Shown here: one piece after another, positions 13,024 to 26,000 of the stretch
Layout: every line of letters begins with the position of its first letter
Numbering within the stretch: the first letter of the stretch is position 1
Position numbers and translations under genes: made by a program
Notes under the pieces: generated by a model
The model's input: the letters and a program-made list of their open reading frames with translations, nothing else
Databases searched by the model: none
Told to the model about the DNA's origin: nothing
Source: Macropodus opercularis
Lineage: Eukaryota; Chordata; Actinopteri; Anabantiformes; Osphronemidae
Length of the DNA: 64,000 nucleotides
Assembly (NCBI GenBank): GCA_030770545.1
Contig: CM061096.1
Location: 11,079,501-11,143,500, forward strand
Direction of reading: 5' to 3'

Positions 13024-16000
13024 CTGCGCAGACATTTAGAGGAACCTATTAACCATGTCTAAAAACGGGATCCGTATGAAAAGCGGAGATTTTTCTCTCT
13101 CTGTCGTGATGTTTAGGCACTTGAGCATTCTCAGTGACAGGGTTAACTATGAGATGACACCATTTAGGCTGACTGTTTACAACTGCGGTTCATTAGTGTT
13201 TACAGGATGATGCCAGTGGGTTTAAAAGGTTTCTGGCCTTCGTGCAGCTCACATTCTCCATTACCTACATTATCAACACCCCTTCAGTGCCTGAGTGTTC
13301 GTTCTTGTACATTTTTCACTCTACGTTTCATATAGAAAGTTTAATTGATGTTACTTCATCTGATGTGGATGTCAGCTTTGGTCTAATGTGTAGTTAAGTA
13401 TAATGTTTAAAGTTAAAATTGTTGTAATGTCTTGCACTCAGTCACTGTCAGTCACTGTATCAAAGGATGCCAGAGAAACAATAACAAAGCTTGACGCTCG
13501 TAGGGTGGCCCTAAATCCATGAGTGGAAAAAGCCATTAAGGAATAAAAAAAGTAAAAACAGCAACACATTAAAGCTTTAGCTATTTTTTCAGCTGATGAC
13601 AAATGAGGATGAATAGAGTAAACACAACCTGGGCTGTAGTGGAGGGAGGAAGCAGGCTGTTGTGTCCATTGGAAGCAATCCACGGGATTTTACTGCAGAG
13701 GAAGTGACCCACCAGAGTCGCCCAGATAAGAACGGTATCCTGCTATTGACTCTGACTATCTGTCTGAGCAGATACGCTCTGGAAACGGGCGACTTCAGGA
13801 CCTACCTGTGGATGGTTAAGTCTGGGAATGCGAAGCGTTTAGCAATCTAACCCGCCATCTTTTCTGAACTTTGGGCAGCGAAGTGTTTGCTGAAGGTGTA
13901 ATTCTAGCCTTCAACGGTCACTGGGACTGCGCTCATCGGTCACCGGAGACGGGCATCCAGGATGGGAAGACAAACATAGACACCCATGACATCCACCTCC
14001 AGCTTGGCTGTGCTGAACTCCCCATCTAGTCAGAAACGTTGAGCCTGGAACCATCGAGCGGGGTCAGCGAGGTTGAAATAACACAGCTACTTCAGTTTGA
14101 CCCCTGATAAGGCCACAGCCACCATCCTTCATTTGATCTGCCAGGAGATATCACAGCAGCTCGTTTAGCTCGCTGACTGATGAATAGCTCTAATAGGTTC
14201 CATCTACCTATGTTTATTTCAGGTGTTCTTTAATTATTTATTATTATTATTACAAAAAGACCCGAACTTGCAATGTGCTTGCATTGATCTGGTCTCATTG
14301 ATGTAGTGTGAGATACATGAGGACACTAACTCTGAGGCGGATTTCTTTCTGTGCTGTCGCCCTCCGTACTGTGAAGCGTCACACAGTTGCTAGATTTTAT
14401 CGAGAGACTTAGTTTATGTCATAGAAAAGACGCACTTTCCATAGTCAAAATAAATTTGTCATTTTGGTGATTGCCCCTTCATTTACCCCTGAAAAGAACT
14501 TGCTTTCTTTGCTCTCAACTGTGGGTGATTCCAAATCATTTTTGTGCCACTTTGTGTGCAATTACCCTCGTGTGCCTACATGTGCAAGCTCTCACAAGCT
14601 CTCTCAAATTATCTGCATATTTTCATCTCCAACTCAAATGTGGGAAGCGCATTTGAAGTCCATAAATGGATCAGCAGTCGCGTAAACCGCTGCTCCACGT
14701 TTCCCCACAGTGATGCATCTCAGCACTGTCACACTGCTCTCTAATTTGGAGGAGTTCTGCTCGGGCCTGAAACACCAGAACGTGGCAAGACACTCTCCGA
14801 TTCACTGCTGTATAATTAAAAGAGATATGTTTGCCTCAGTAGCCTCATCACACCAGTATAGAAACCCTTGTTAGCCACCGGTGCCGGATTAGAAGGACTT
14901 TGTTTCTGGCCTGTAGCCACCAGCTTTTGACAGTGGCTCAATTATGATTATAAGAGGTGCATGTGGGGCCAGACACAGAAATACGGAGGCACCAAACTCC
15001 TGAACATCGCTTCCTCGATTCCTCGATATTTATGGAACCACATTTAATGTGTGCCAAAATAGCACTGAATAATTGATTTTTTTTTTACCTCAACAGTAAT
15101 GACGGGTTGAGTCTCGCTGCTGGTACTAAATTATTAACCACATACTGTTTTAATTTAATCTGGATCCAGTGTTTTGAATCACGTATTAGTTGGGGTTGCT
15201 TGGGACAAACGAAAGCACGTTGCACTGTTATATAGTTGAGTCCTCAGCTTTATTACAAATATATGTATTTTCCAACAACATATGCTACACATGTGTTTCT
15301 GGCCGCGTCCCTCCTGGCAGCTATTGTATGAAAATGTTTTCATAATTATATCCTGCTCTTTTCTCTCAAGCTCTGCTATGAAAAGCGTGAATGATCGGTA
15401 ATTTCGATTTCGTGGGACCCACTTCACACTCGTTATTAATGCAGAATGCATTAACGGTATGTTTTGCACGGGTGTGTTTGTAGGTGAGTGGGTGTGAGCG
15501 CTGTCGTGTGCGTTTGAAGCCTTGAGCTTCTAGTTTCTAGGAAAACAGCAGCAAATACAGAAAGTGGTCCTATGTAAAGAGGTAAAACTGTTATTGTCAT
15601 GTTGACCCTGTATATTTTTATGATCCTTGACAGTTTCAGGCAGGAAATGGAGCCTGGAGATTCCTGTGAATGTCGGGGTCTATGGCGGACGGTAGTTGCA
15701 GGATTTAACGGCAGGGGTCATGGGTCAAAGGTGCCTCCAGGTTCCACATGTGCAACTTTACCCAGATCTTGTCTGGGCTCCTGTCAAAGTGGGCAGCCAG
15801 CCACACTCTAATGTGTATTAGCAAGACAAAAGGGGGAGGAGAGGGAGGGCCTGAGATGGGCTTTGATTTCTCTGAGATTTATGGGCGTGATGAAACCGAC
15901 CTCGAATAAAGAGGGACTGGCCATGTTCTCATTCGCTCAGTTACATCTGAGGACTTGGAGGTTTGTTCCGGGAGACAGTCACCCTGGATAAAATGGCAAC

Positions 16001-16562
16001 AAATCAAAAGAGAAAGAGAAGAGGAGGGCTGCACCTTCCTCTGAAGTTCTCACGTGTCCCATTCAGGGAGCCATCAGCTGGCTGCAGCCTATTGGACGTG
16101 CTGCTTCACGACCATTACCACCTCGCCAGAGAGATTCCCAACCGGAGACGGTGAAATGATCCTCGTGTGTCCCTGGGATACCGACAAGCCTGTGGCTGTT
16201 TTTTACCACTTTACTTCTACAAAGGGTCAGACACAGTGAAGTGTCCTGGTCTTTACCAAGTGCTGATATACGTATACAGCAGTACCCAGTGCATAGTGAT
16301 GAGGGTGGCTTCCTCTCAGCCCTGGCTCCCCCAGCCTGCATGTCCTGCAGTAAACACTAAATGCCCCACAGTGACCCCCCCAGTGATAAATAACCCTTAA
16401 GGTTAACTACGTTTGAAATGGAGCCGTGAGGCCATTATAGGTCTCTGGAGTTCTTCTTGACATCTCCAATATGTTATCTGTGTGGCCTGGGACTTTTACC
16501 AGAGCAGCATTAACCGGCCTCTCGTTTACGTCAAGTGCTCAAACTTGAGAATATGACTTTAA

Positions 16563-16589
16563 TTCTCCGTCTGCTCATCAGACGGAGAA
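16563..16589. repeat. Perfect 11-bp inverted repeat with 5-base loop
   Basis: The left arm TTCTCCGTCTG (16563-16573), a loop CTCAT and the right arm CAGACGGAGAA (16579-16589) are exact reverse complements. The stem is moderately GC-rich. It lies between hs3st3 and pmp22 outside any recognised transcript. No terminator function is expected in a vertebrate. Confidence 0.85.
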
Positions 16590-17043
16590 GAAGAAACAGC
16601 ATCCGGGTTGCGTAGGATGTGACATGCATATTTGTATTAACCTTAAAAGTCATCGCACTCAACAAGTAATTTTTACTCTGGGTAGGATGTTATGACAGTA
16701 ATGTTGTGCAACTGGCAGCTATAAACCTTGTTTTTCATGTAAATCTGTAAAGGTCTGATCAAAGGCAAAAACCCTATTTCAATAATCCACTGTGTTGTCA
16801 ACTTCTGAGAGAGAGCAAGAGGGAAGATCAGCGTCATGTTTGTGTGTCGTGGCACATGTTCTGAGGAATCGTGATGTGATCTCTACTGTGGATGTAAAAC
16901 AATAAAGTCCATCACCTTTTAAATTGAAGACGTTTAAAACGCCAACAAAAAAAAGTAAGTAAATAAATGAATGTGCGCGTGTCGCCACCTAGTGGACAAA
17001 GGGTTCACGAGCATTTACTGACCCACAGATTGTGACCAGTGAC

Positions 17044-17061
17044 GTGTGTGTGTGTGTGTGT
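17044..17061. repeat. (GT)n microsatellite
   Basis: A TG/GT tract of about nine units, downstream of the presumed pmp22 polyadenylation region. Confidence 0.85.
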
Positions 17062-17592
17062 TTACATCTTTCCAGGTGTGATATTGAACATACAGATACA
17101 GAAACACTGGGATATTGAATTTTAGGGTTACTTTACTGCGTTCTTTACCTCAGACACATCTAGAAATACAGTTTGGCATCACAGTAAGTTCGTGGCTATG
17201 TTGTGCTATCTAACAACCACAGCAGGTCTCTGGTGGTTTCATCACAGCTCCGCCAAGTGGTAGCGTCTCGTTATTACAGGACGCAGGTTTCCCTAAGGGT
17301 CAGCTTTCCACACCCTACAGTCTCCACGCAGCATGTGCTGAGAGCAACACCTCTGGAGAACGAATATCACAGACGCTACCTGAACTTCCAAACAGTGAGG
17401 AGAGTTGCGTTGCATTTATTTACTATTTACTAAAGGTTTATTTAGAAGAATAATGAGAAAAATGCAAACTTTAGGTTTGTACAAAGCAAATTAATCACAG
17501 GACACAGGTGCAACAAAAAGTGGGCTATACATTTCAAGAATAGTAGAAAAAGCACCATTTTTTTAAAAACTACATAACAAAAAGCAAAACAA

Positions 17593-18295
17593 TTTATTTG
17601 TCATATCAAGTACAATAATTCAGAAAAAACGTAATGAGTTTATTAACACTTCATGTTGTTTTTTCTAATGCTGAGGATTTATTAAGTTCCTTCACGATGA
17701 ACACAGATATTCTACGTAAGGCACAGTTCAAATAATCTGACACTCAAAAAAAAAAAACCAAAACAAAACAGATTTTAAAAATCAAAGCGACGTCTTTGGC
17801 ACAGCTGCATGATTTGTGAGAGACACAAACTATCACAAAAAGAGCATGACAATGTTAACATGACAACACTATGTATAAAATGTATGTAAAATGTTATAAA
17901 TATGTCTAAAAACCACAGACACTATGTACATCTTAGTACTGAAGGAAGCCAGGATTCGGCCTTTGACGCCACACATGGTGGATTTTGTGGAAGTCGGGTG
18001 CCAGCGTGAAACAAAAGTCAAAATGTCACCAACACACTTTTAAACACACTCTGAAGGCGCTTTGACCACAGGTAACGTGTGAAGTACTGGTTGGTGTGAT
18101 GGGAACGTGACAGATGCTGAAAAACGTCTGATACTGGTGCAAAACAACCAGCTGTGAAAGTCTCCTGTGTGTGTTTAAAAGCGTTTGTGACACTTTGGAC
18201 GTACTGTTGGGATGTCAGTCTATGGTCTGTGGGCAGTAGGCACAGTGCGATGTTGTAGCAGGAGATCTCACAGCTACCCCTCCTCTCGACTCCTC
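17593..18295 (-). other. pmp22: Probable 3' UTR of pmp22
   Basis: Non-coding sequence downstream of the pmp22 stop on the minus strand. Minus-strand AATAAA signals (TTTATT on the plus strand) occur at 17678-17683, 17639-17644, 17593-17598 and 17415-17420, so several 3' ends are possible. The limit given uses the signal at 17593-17598 and is a guess. Confidence 0.4.
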
Positions 18296-19115
18296 TCATT
18301 CTTTTTTCCTCAGGACGATATAAATAAGGCCGCTGATGAGACAGAGAGGGAACGCTACCCAGGCCAGCACGTAGGCGTAGCCGAACTGTGTACGGTCCGT
18401 ATCCGGACTCATTACAGTGTAGATGATCGCCGCACACATCACGAACAAACCTGGCAAAAGACGGAGGGAGAATCTGAAGCAATCGGTCGAAAATGCAGAT
18501 GACCTCACCGCTCTGCTCCACCCAAATCTGTTTGGGCTGTGGCCCGTCACAGCGTGATGAAGTCATACTCACTTGCCAAGATCTGGAAGATGGCGGTGAA
18601 GTAGAAGCGTCCACCCTTCAACAGTTTGAAGAGTTGAAACAGAAACGCAGTGAGGGAGAAGAGGCAGAAGAGCACGGACAGGATCATGAGGGCTTGCACC
18701 GCCTGAATCCAGTCTGGTCAGAAGCAAAGGCGATCGTGAGTGTCAACACGTTTATGTTCCGTACATGTGTTGTTTATGAATGCTGACAAACCTTGGTTGC
18801 TGCCTTGTGTACAACGGTAACTGTTACTATCTGTCTGGCAGATGTACCACAGATCTTTACTCGTGTCATTAGCTAAAGACCAGGCCTGAAAAACAACACA
18901 CAGCGTGAGAACAAGCCCAACGGCCACAGCATCCAACGACACTAACAGCTGATTCGAGCAGTAAAAGCTGTGGCTGGTTTGGTCCTTGAACGTCCCTTTT
19001 CCACTTTACACAATTGAAGCCAAAAGAGTAAACTTACATTGGCTGCCGTAGACACGATAAGAAGGATGAGGATGATTAAGTGCAAGATAAGCACTCCGAG
19101 CAGGATGAGCAGCAT
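18296..19115 (-). CDS. pmp22: Peripheral myelin protein 22, complete coding region (4 coding exons)
   Basis: PMP22 is a four-transmembrane PMP22/EMP/claudin-type protein of compact myelin and epithelial junctions. Coding exons are 19038-19115, 18792-18885, 18573-18713 and 18296-18450, all with GT-AG introns and in frame: 468 nt, 155 aa plus TGA. The start is MLLILLGVLILHLIIL (first membrane segment). Then come the family signature W28...LW39..C42 in loop 1 with a second Cys at 51, the second membrane segment after DWIQAVQALMILSVLF, the KGGRFYFTAIFQIL motif, a third segment FVMCAAIIYTV, and a fourth from YAYVLAWVAFPL ending in the basic tail VLRKKE. Human PMP22 is 160 aa; loop 1 and loop 2 are slightly shorter here. 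The introns are only about 152, 78 and 122 bases, far smaller than in mammals. The usual loop-1 sequon at residue 41 is absent and an NDT sequon lies at residue 32. Which teleost copy (a or b) is undetermined. Confidence 0.96.
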
Positions 19116-19129
19116 TTTTCCAAGCAGAT
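19116..19129 (-). other. pmp22: pmp22 5' UTR part of the start exon, with splice acceptor
   Basis: On the minus strand a pyrimidine-rich stretch ends in CTCTAG (AG at 19130-19131), followed by 14 bases and the ATG. This matches the mammalian gene, where the ATG lies early in exon 2 behind a non-coding exon 1. Confidence 0.65.
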
Positions 19130-19539
19130 CTAGAGGAACACAAACGATAAGAGATGTCTGAGCACATTTATAGCCGACTCCACGTTAAATGCGCAGTCGC
19201 AGCGTTGCCTCATCTCGACGCCAGGTGGCGCAATTTCCTCACGCCAGCCCCAACCGCAATGTTTACTTCAATGTGAAAGTATCCCCTTACACCGAAACGT
19301 AGAAAGAAAGACGGGGCTGTAATTCCTTCCCGATGCTGCTGGGACGGAGAGTTTAAAGTCAGGCTGTCGTAGAGAACCTGAATCTATTGATAGCGAACTT
19401 TGTAGAAACGTAAACACATAGTTTTAGTACAACTCTTGAATTACATGTGTGCAACGTACAGGGCATGTGGTGTTGCGTCATAGATTAAAAAGAATAAAGT
19501 TTAGGGAAAGCCCAGAGTGACTAAAACCATGAGTAGCCA

Positions 19540-20060
19540 GTGCGTGCTGCGTAACGACGCCATGCGTAAACCTGCACCGCTAGCGCTTAGTTTCCTGGTC
19601 TGACTAAGTCAAACCTCAAAGGGCGAGAGGCGAACGACTGGTTTGCGTGAAGCCAAAGTCTTGAACGCGCAAGTATCGCGATTAAATCCAGACTCTCTTT
19701 GAAAGTCGTGCGTAAAAGTCCTGGCGCGCTGGGGGAAGGAAAAAAAATAAGAGAAAAGTCAAGGACGAGGTCTGTTCAGTGACTAAAACGCGGTCCCACT
19801 TACAGAAAGCAAACGTGTCCGTGAAAAGAGGAGCGTTGAGGTGGAGAGGTTGGAAAAGAATCGCCGAGCCTCTTCTGCGTCTTGTCTCGACTCTCTACTA
19901 TTCCAGATGTGGCTCACACCCCAGTCAGTCTCTTTCTCCCCGCCTGAGAACACCGCCCCGCACGTCACCAGAGGCCCGCTGTAACTCACTCCCTCCTCTT
20001 TTTTCTCTCCGTGGTAGATGATCGTGTACATTGTGCTGAACCTCGCACGATCATGGCGCA
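19540..20060 (-). promoter_or_regulatory. pmp22: CpG-rich candidate promoter / non-coding first exon region of pmp22
   Basis: The sequence 0.4-0.9 kb upstream of the pmp22 start exon is clearly richer in CpG than its surroundings. Two minus-strand splice-donor-like sites lie in it, GTAAGT (19798-19803) and GTGAGT (19984-19989); either could end a non-coding exon 1 joined to the acceptor at 19130. No TATA box was confidently placed and the transcription start is unknown. Mammalian PMP22 uses alternative first exons, so two donors would be compatible. Confidence 0.35.
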
Positions 20061-23000
20061 TCCTGGGCAGCGTTGTGCGAACCACCAAGCTGTGTTATTA
20101 ATGGGTGGCATAACATAATCTGTTAATGAGGTTATGGTTATGGTTTTCTGTAATTGACGTGACTGCAGCCATACAACGACACTGCCAGCATCCCTTCACA
20201 TTACACAGCTCATCTCTGTTTATGTTTGTCTTAATATACCAAACCTAAACCATGTGAGCTGACGCTGATAGTGACTGACTGAACCCAACTGTGGACATGA
20301 GCATCATAAAAAAGACACATGTCCAGCTGTGTGTGTGTGCTTGCCTGTGAATGGACCAGCCCTCTGGAGGCCCCACGGTATGCCCAGAATGCCTGTGTGT
20401 GTGAAGCAGGCCTTCTGTTTACTCCTGCGTTTGAGAGAAAGGGGAGTTTGTCCAGAGCTGCGGGGAGTTAACGCGGTGCAATGTTATAGTGGTGCTAATT
20501 AGGTGGCGCTGCTCGGAAGACCAACGGGTACAGAATTCACAAGTGAGCGGCACAGATTTGGCGGAGACGTCACAGCAGGCAACAAAAAAAGTGCATCTTT
20601 GCTGTTTTGCACCCTGGGTCGAACGTGATGGGCATCAGCTGGAGCTCAGGGAACACGGCCTCACGTGCCTCGTGGTCTGCTCTCACATCACGGCTCTCTG
20701 GCTCATCAGGTGGATTCCTGCGGTCTGTGTTTGTAAACACGCGAGAGGAGGAAAAAGTTGGCCGTTGCCCAGCGCTCGCCGGCGGTGGGATATCGGACGA
20801 GGCAGTGCCCTGGCAGAGAGGCCGGAGAGCGAGGGAGCTGTCTGACAAGCAGCCGACTCCTCGGCTGGACCTGGTGCTGTTTATGAAGATGTAATTAGTG
20901 CAGCGGTCGGAGGGAAGCCGGTGCCAGCTGCAGCAGGGTGAGACGTCCAGCTGGAGCTGGTGTGTCGATGCCACACGGGTCACACGATCCACACACAACA
21001 ATCCTCTGTTGTTCACAAACATTTAAAGCACCAGACTCATGTCTTTGTGTTCAAGTGTAGGATAGCAACAAAGCCAACCATAAATGGAACCCTACAAATC
21101 TCTGTGAGACATTTCTCACAACTTTACTGCAGCATGTAACACCGTGCCCCACCCTTTTCTTTATTGCAGCCAGTTTTCATTTAATAAACTGACAGACTGT
21201 GTTAAAGATTAAGTAGTTGGGTATTTAATAATATTTATAAACAACATGCACCTATTGCCTTCTAATGGATGTTTATGACAGTATGACAAACCCATTGGAA
21301 GTAAAGATATGTGGGAACGGTCGCCATCACTTTGCCCTGCATGCTTATTAGTGCCAGTGGTGTCAGCGATAGCTCAACAATAACCGTGAAGAGTAATGAT
21401 CTCTCTTACATGCTTGATGGCGCTGGAAAGCACCCAAGCCCTATTTCCCTTTCATACACAATCAATGAAGACACACAGCTTCACGAAGCAGGCCAGAGGA
21501 GCCAGTCACGGCTATTGTGGCCGCAAGGCAGCTGAAATTTAAAACAGACACACCCCTCTTCACTGGAGGATTCAGACTCTTGTAGAAAGTCAGTGATCTC
21601 ACTGCTACTTAATGAAAACACACGATCATGCTGTGAGTGTGCTGGGAATTTATGCAGTACTAAAACGAAGTCCTCTGCCTTTGACATGAGATCTGAAGGG
21701 TGTTGCAGGCTGGGAGTTAAGGTGAGCGGTTACTTTCAGTTTCATTTTAGAGTAGCAGAGCATTACGTCAGGTTTTCGTTTACCTGTCGCAGTGTGTGAT
21801 AGGCCAGGTTTAAACCGGTGAGCATATCAGGTTACAGCTAAGGCGTAGTGTTGTTTTGTTTCAGGATGAGTCAGTGCGGGCCCCACCCTAGTCCACAGCT
21901 CTGGCCAAACGGCTCCAGCTCCATTAGCAAACAGCAAAAAAAAAACAAAAAAAAAGGATTAGGTTTTGGAGCTGACCTGGGTTTGGCTGTCTGGGGGACA
22001 CTGGAACAGCTGGACAGGCCATTTTAATTGTGGGATTATGAAGGAATGATGAAACGCCCTGTTACTGTTTCACCTGTAGCAAAAAAGCTCTAAACTCAGC
22101 CTGGTCAAATGTTAGAGGGAGCTTATGTCCCTGGACGTCTGGGTCATCACAGTCTGAAGCCCAGATTGCAGCTTGGGTTCTTACAGCCTCTGCGTGTTGT
22201 TCTCTGCTTAATTTAATAGTTAAACGCAACATTCAGTCTGCTTTGAAACTGTAGACAGCGACATTCCTCTCACAGAATCCCCTGCTTTCCAGGATGTATA
22301 TGTCCCTGTTCCCTGTGCAGCCGGATCCTTAGGGCAAAACCAACCTCATTGTGCGGCTCCTAATGTTTGCGTTTCGCCACTTAGTGACTATCAGATAACA
22401 TCCCACAGAACATGCAGGGGGCTCTGGAGAGGAGCCATTCAGACCCAGGCTTGCGTCTCAGGAGCGCACACCTTCTAAAAGCTAAGACGACGACACTGAC
22501 ACTAGAATGGATGTTTGCATGGAGCGTGCACACTGCGTAATATGGCGATTCGGTGGTGTGTAAAGCCGGATCACATCAGAGCATCTGCTGCGCACGCCCC
22601 ATCTCACCTCTCACATGCTCAGCTCCAGCTCCAAAGCTCTAAAATGGACCATGACTGAGCTGGACATCGCCATTGGCTGGGAGTTAAATCAGATAATACA
22701 GGCCAAGATGTCTGAGGGGAAGGGGCTTCGTTTCTTCCTTCCCCTCGGCCTGTCCCTCCATGTGAAGCCACAACAACAAAATAAATCACAGACATACGGC
22801 ATGACAGGCTCCAGATTGTGGCACCCTAGTGATCCCAAACATGTGCTAATCATTAGTCCCTGGCTTCCTGTTGGAGTCGATGTCATCGGCACACACAAGC
22901 CAACAGGCCAGATCGGCATACGAACCGTTGCTCGCGATCGGGGTGATACTGGCCTCGGGGGTTTGGAGAGAAGCAATAAAAGTTTGAAAGAATTCAGCGT

Positions 23001-26000
23001 GAATCGCCTCGCTCTCATTTCTGCACAGCTTTCACAGCTCTGTGGTGCAAGGATAAATATCTAAGCTGCGTCAGATGCTCGTTGTTTTGTGTTTCATTCA
23101 AGCGCGTCTGAATGAGCACTCAGAGTCATGTGCTTCATTTAAGATCTGCAGCTAAAATCCCCCCACAGCTCTCAGAGGAGAAAATGATTCTTGCCTTCTT
23201 GTTATCAGGGGTTTTGTCATTGCTATCTACTCCAGACAGTGTATCTGCTCCTTTGACAGCTTACACTACAGCACTTCCTTTACAGCCTGCCAGTTCTGAC
23301 TTCATGTGAAGAAGCAGATGTTTTCTTCCTCAAAGTCATCCCAGCACTTTTCAGCTTTAGGAAGTCAGGTCTACCTGCAAGGAGCCCACTAACTATTAGC
23401 TCATCCACGATGGACATCTGAGGCGCTTCTGGTATCTAAGGACCCCGTCGGCCAATGCAAACGCAGGACTAAACTAATTTATTCTGTGAGGTTAAGATGT
23501 ATCTACATGCCAAGTGCGTTTCAATCATTTTACACGTTATGTATTATCTCTAGGACAGCCAGCAAGGAACTGCGTGAAATGAAAACGGAAGGAATTAGAA
23601 TTAGAATGCATATGAACATTCCTGAGCACGCTGCTGACGAGATCCCCCTCAGGGCTTAAGGCATGACTCATCTGGATGTTGATAAATGAAACCATGGAAT
23701 CCATAACATTCGTGTCACGTTGTTCTGGATTCCTGCGTGTTTTCACAGAAAACAACTGGTGAGTGAGTGAGTGACTGGCTCGGCTTCGTGTGTGAGTGAC
23801 TTCTACCCTACTAACTGTATGGTGACCTGGCCAAAGCAAACTGTGGCACTGCCGTCAAGTCTGGCTCGGAGCGGGGAATCTGTGTCGCGTGTGCTCATCC
23901 GCTTCCTCTGGTCTGGACATCAGCCCGGTGCAGCCACTAGCGCTAGAGCGGCGCTGCACCCGCTGACAGCTCCTCGCAGTGGCAAAATTAAAGACGAGGC
24001 GAAGACGGACGGATAAACTCTGGCAGACACAGCACACGCTGCAAATCCACCCAGACGTCATGCACGCGCTTGAAAACATCCGCAACATTCACAGCCAGAT
24101 TGTTCTCACAACTCTTTCCAAACTAAACACTTACTGACCTTCAAGCAAGTGTTTGTGAGAAATTGATTATGATAATGTATTTGTATGACTGTAGGGCTGG
24201 CAAAAGCTGACTAAAATATGTCTGGATTCCATAAAAGTTTGATAAACACCACATATGTAGTATTATAAAACATATTTTTAAAGGTCCTCTGCCACAAACA
24301 TCTCAACAAATACTTTGTGTACCTTAAAAAAGACGTTTGTCTACATCTACATCAACGTCTGGCTTTGTTTTCATCACACGTTAGCATATGTGTAAAAAAA
24401 AAGAACATCTTCAAGAACATCGCAGCATTAGCACAGTGGAAGCTGTGAGCAAGTCTAATTTCCTTTTTTGTGAAGTGTGGAAAGTTTATGAGAACTTGTA
24501 TGTTTGATTTTGAACAGCAAGAAAGAATGTACAAAATACAATTAAAGGGCAATAAATACAAAAAAACAGTTGGTTAGTTACTGTAAACAGTGATAATCAC
24601 CATGACCAAACCCAAACAGAGGCCTGTTACCACAAAAAACAAAACTTAATCAAAAGCCAACCTTAGGAATGAAAAAAGATAAATATTGGCTGCGTTGTTA
24701 GATATCTGTGAAATGCTGAGCACAAACAGCTCATCGTGAAAGATGCGTCCTATAAACACAGATTTTACAGATTATGATGTTAGCCGATCTATGAAGCAAC
24801 TTAAAGATCGGTCTACCCCCACGAAAAAGATCCGAAGAGGAGCAGAGGAAGAGCAGCTTGATTTACACACCCTGCAGCTTTAGCCTACACAACTCCAACT
24901 GGATTTAACACATAGCAGATCCCACCCACTCCCATCCGCCTGGTCTCGCTCTTTATCCACTACGATGAGAGATGCTGGGACATATTGTTATGCTTATGCA
25001 TTCCAGATGAGGCCTAAGCCTGTTCCCCCACCCATATGAGTTTCAAAACATGTGTTCTCCCAAGTACCTCTCCGTCATAAATTTCACCCTTCCATGACAA
25101 AAGAGAAGTTGGGTGTGGTCACGGAGAAGGATCGCTGCAAAGACACGAGAGCAGTCAAATGACATTTTCATTTTTTGGCTACAAACTGGACTCAATCTAA
25201 GGCTGAAAACCTGCATTGGGTCCCATTCTGGGTCATCCAGCGCAGCGAAGGGGTGAACGCAGAGAAGAAAATGCAGCATGGCAGTTTGGGCTGAACTCCC
25301 CACTTTGTCAGAGCCGTGGGGGATGGGATGGAAAGACTTAATTGAAAACAGGGCTTGTTTTTATATTATTCCATTATAACGTTACCCTTTCACAACAACT
25401 ACCTGGGCTCTTATTAAAGTGGGCCTTCACGGCTGCTTTGGCCAGGCTGTAAAGTCTGGGCGTCTGCACGACACTGCAACACTTCTGGGCTTATTAACTT
25501 ACATATTTCATACAGCGCATAGGAGAAGTAACAAGCGCGTGTTTACTAAAGCAAACACAAGTCGGATAATCACGCTCGTGCTCAAACAGTCACATACTTG
25601 TAAGCCACAAACAATATGTGCTTCTCTATACAATCACAACTGCAGCTGACAGGCTAAACTGCCATGTGGGGGTTTTCCAGGGAGAATATTTAATTCTCTG
25701 AGGTCACGCTTGGGTTTGTAGATCTCCAGGCTGTAAAAACTACACACATGCTTGTGGGAGGAGGGAGTAGTCTGTGTGGGCCGAGGCCTGAGAATCACGG
25801 AGACAAACAGCGTAGTTGGCGCACAGCGGACCTAAAGCTATGCCACCGCTCACCGCTGTGCAGGCAGCTACGGAGAACACAAATTCCTTCAGTTTCATTA
25901 TTAAGCCTGACGTTTTAAAAGGAAGTGAGCTGTGTGAGCGTTTCTTTGTCAGAGCAAATGACCCGCGCTTAAATTCCCATTAAATTGCTATTGACCAGTA

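Larger units (their letters stand above)
13062..17590. other. Intergenic, no gene recognised
   Basis: No coding exon was recognised. The stretch contains an AT-rich TTATTATTATT patch near 14230-14250, a perfect 11-bp hairpin at 16563-16589, a TG microsatellite at 17044-17061 and an A-rich, low-complexity zone from about 17450 that leads into the pmp22 3' end. Confidence 0.6.

Noticed and set aside
18018..18614. A 198-codon minus-strand open frame across the pmp22 last intron, last exon and 3' UTR.
   Set aside because: It reads the pmp22 terminal exon in a wrong frame and runs through a spliced intron. The correct frame gives a clear PMP22 C-terminus.
22615..23064. A 149-codon plus-strand frame in the pmp22-cdc42ep4 interval.
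   Set aside because: Composition is not protein-like, the opposite strand is also open for 109 codons, and no family resemblance or splice signals were found. It could be a conserved non-coding element, but this cannot be judged from one sequence.
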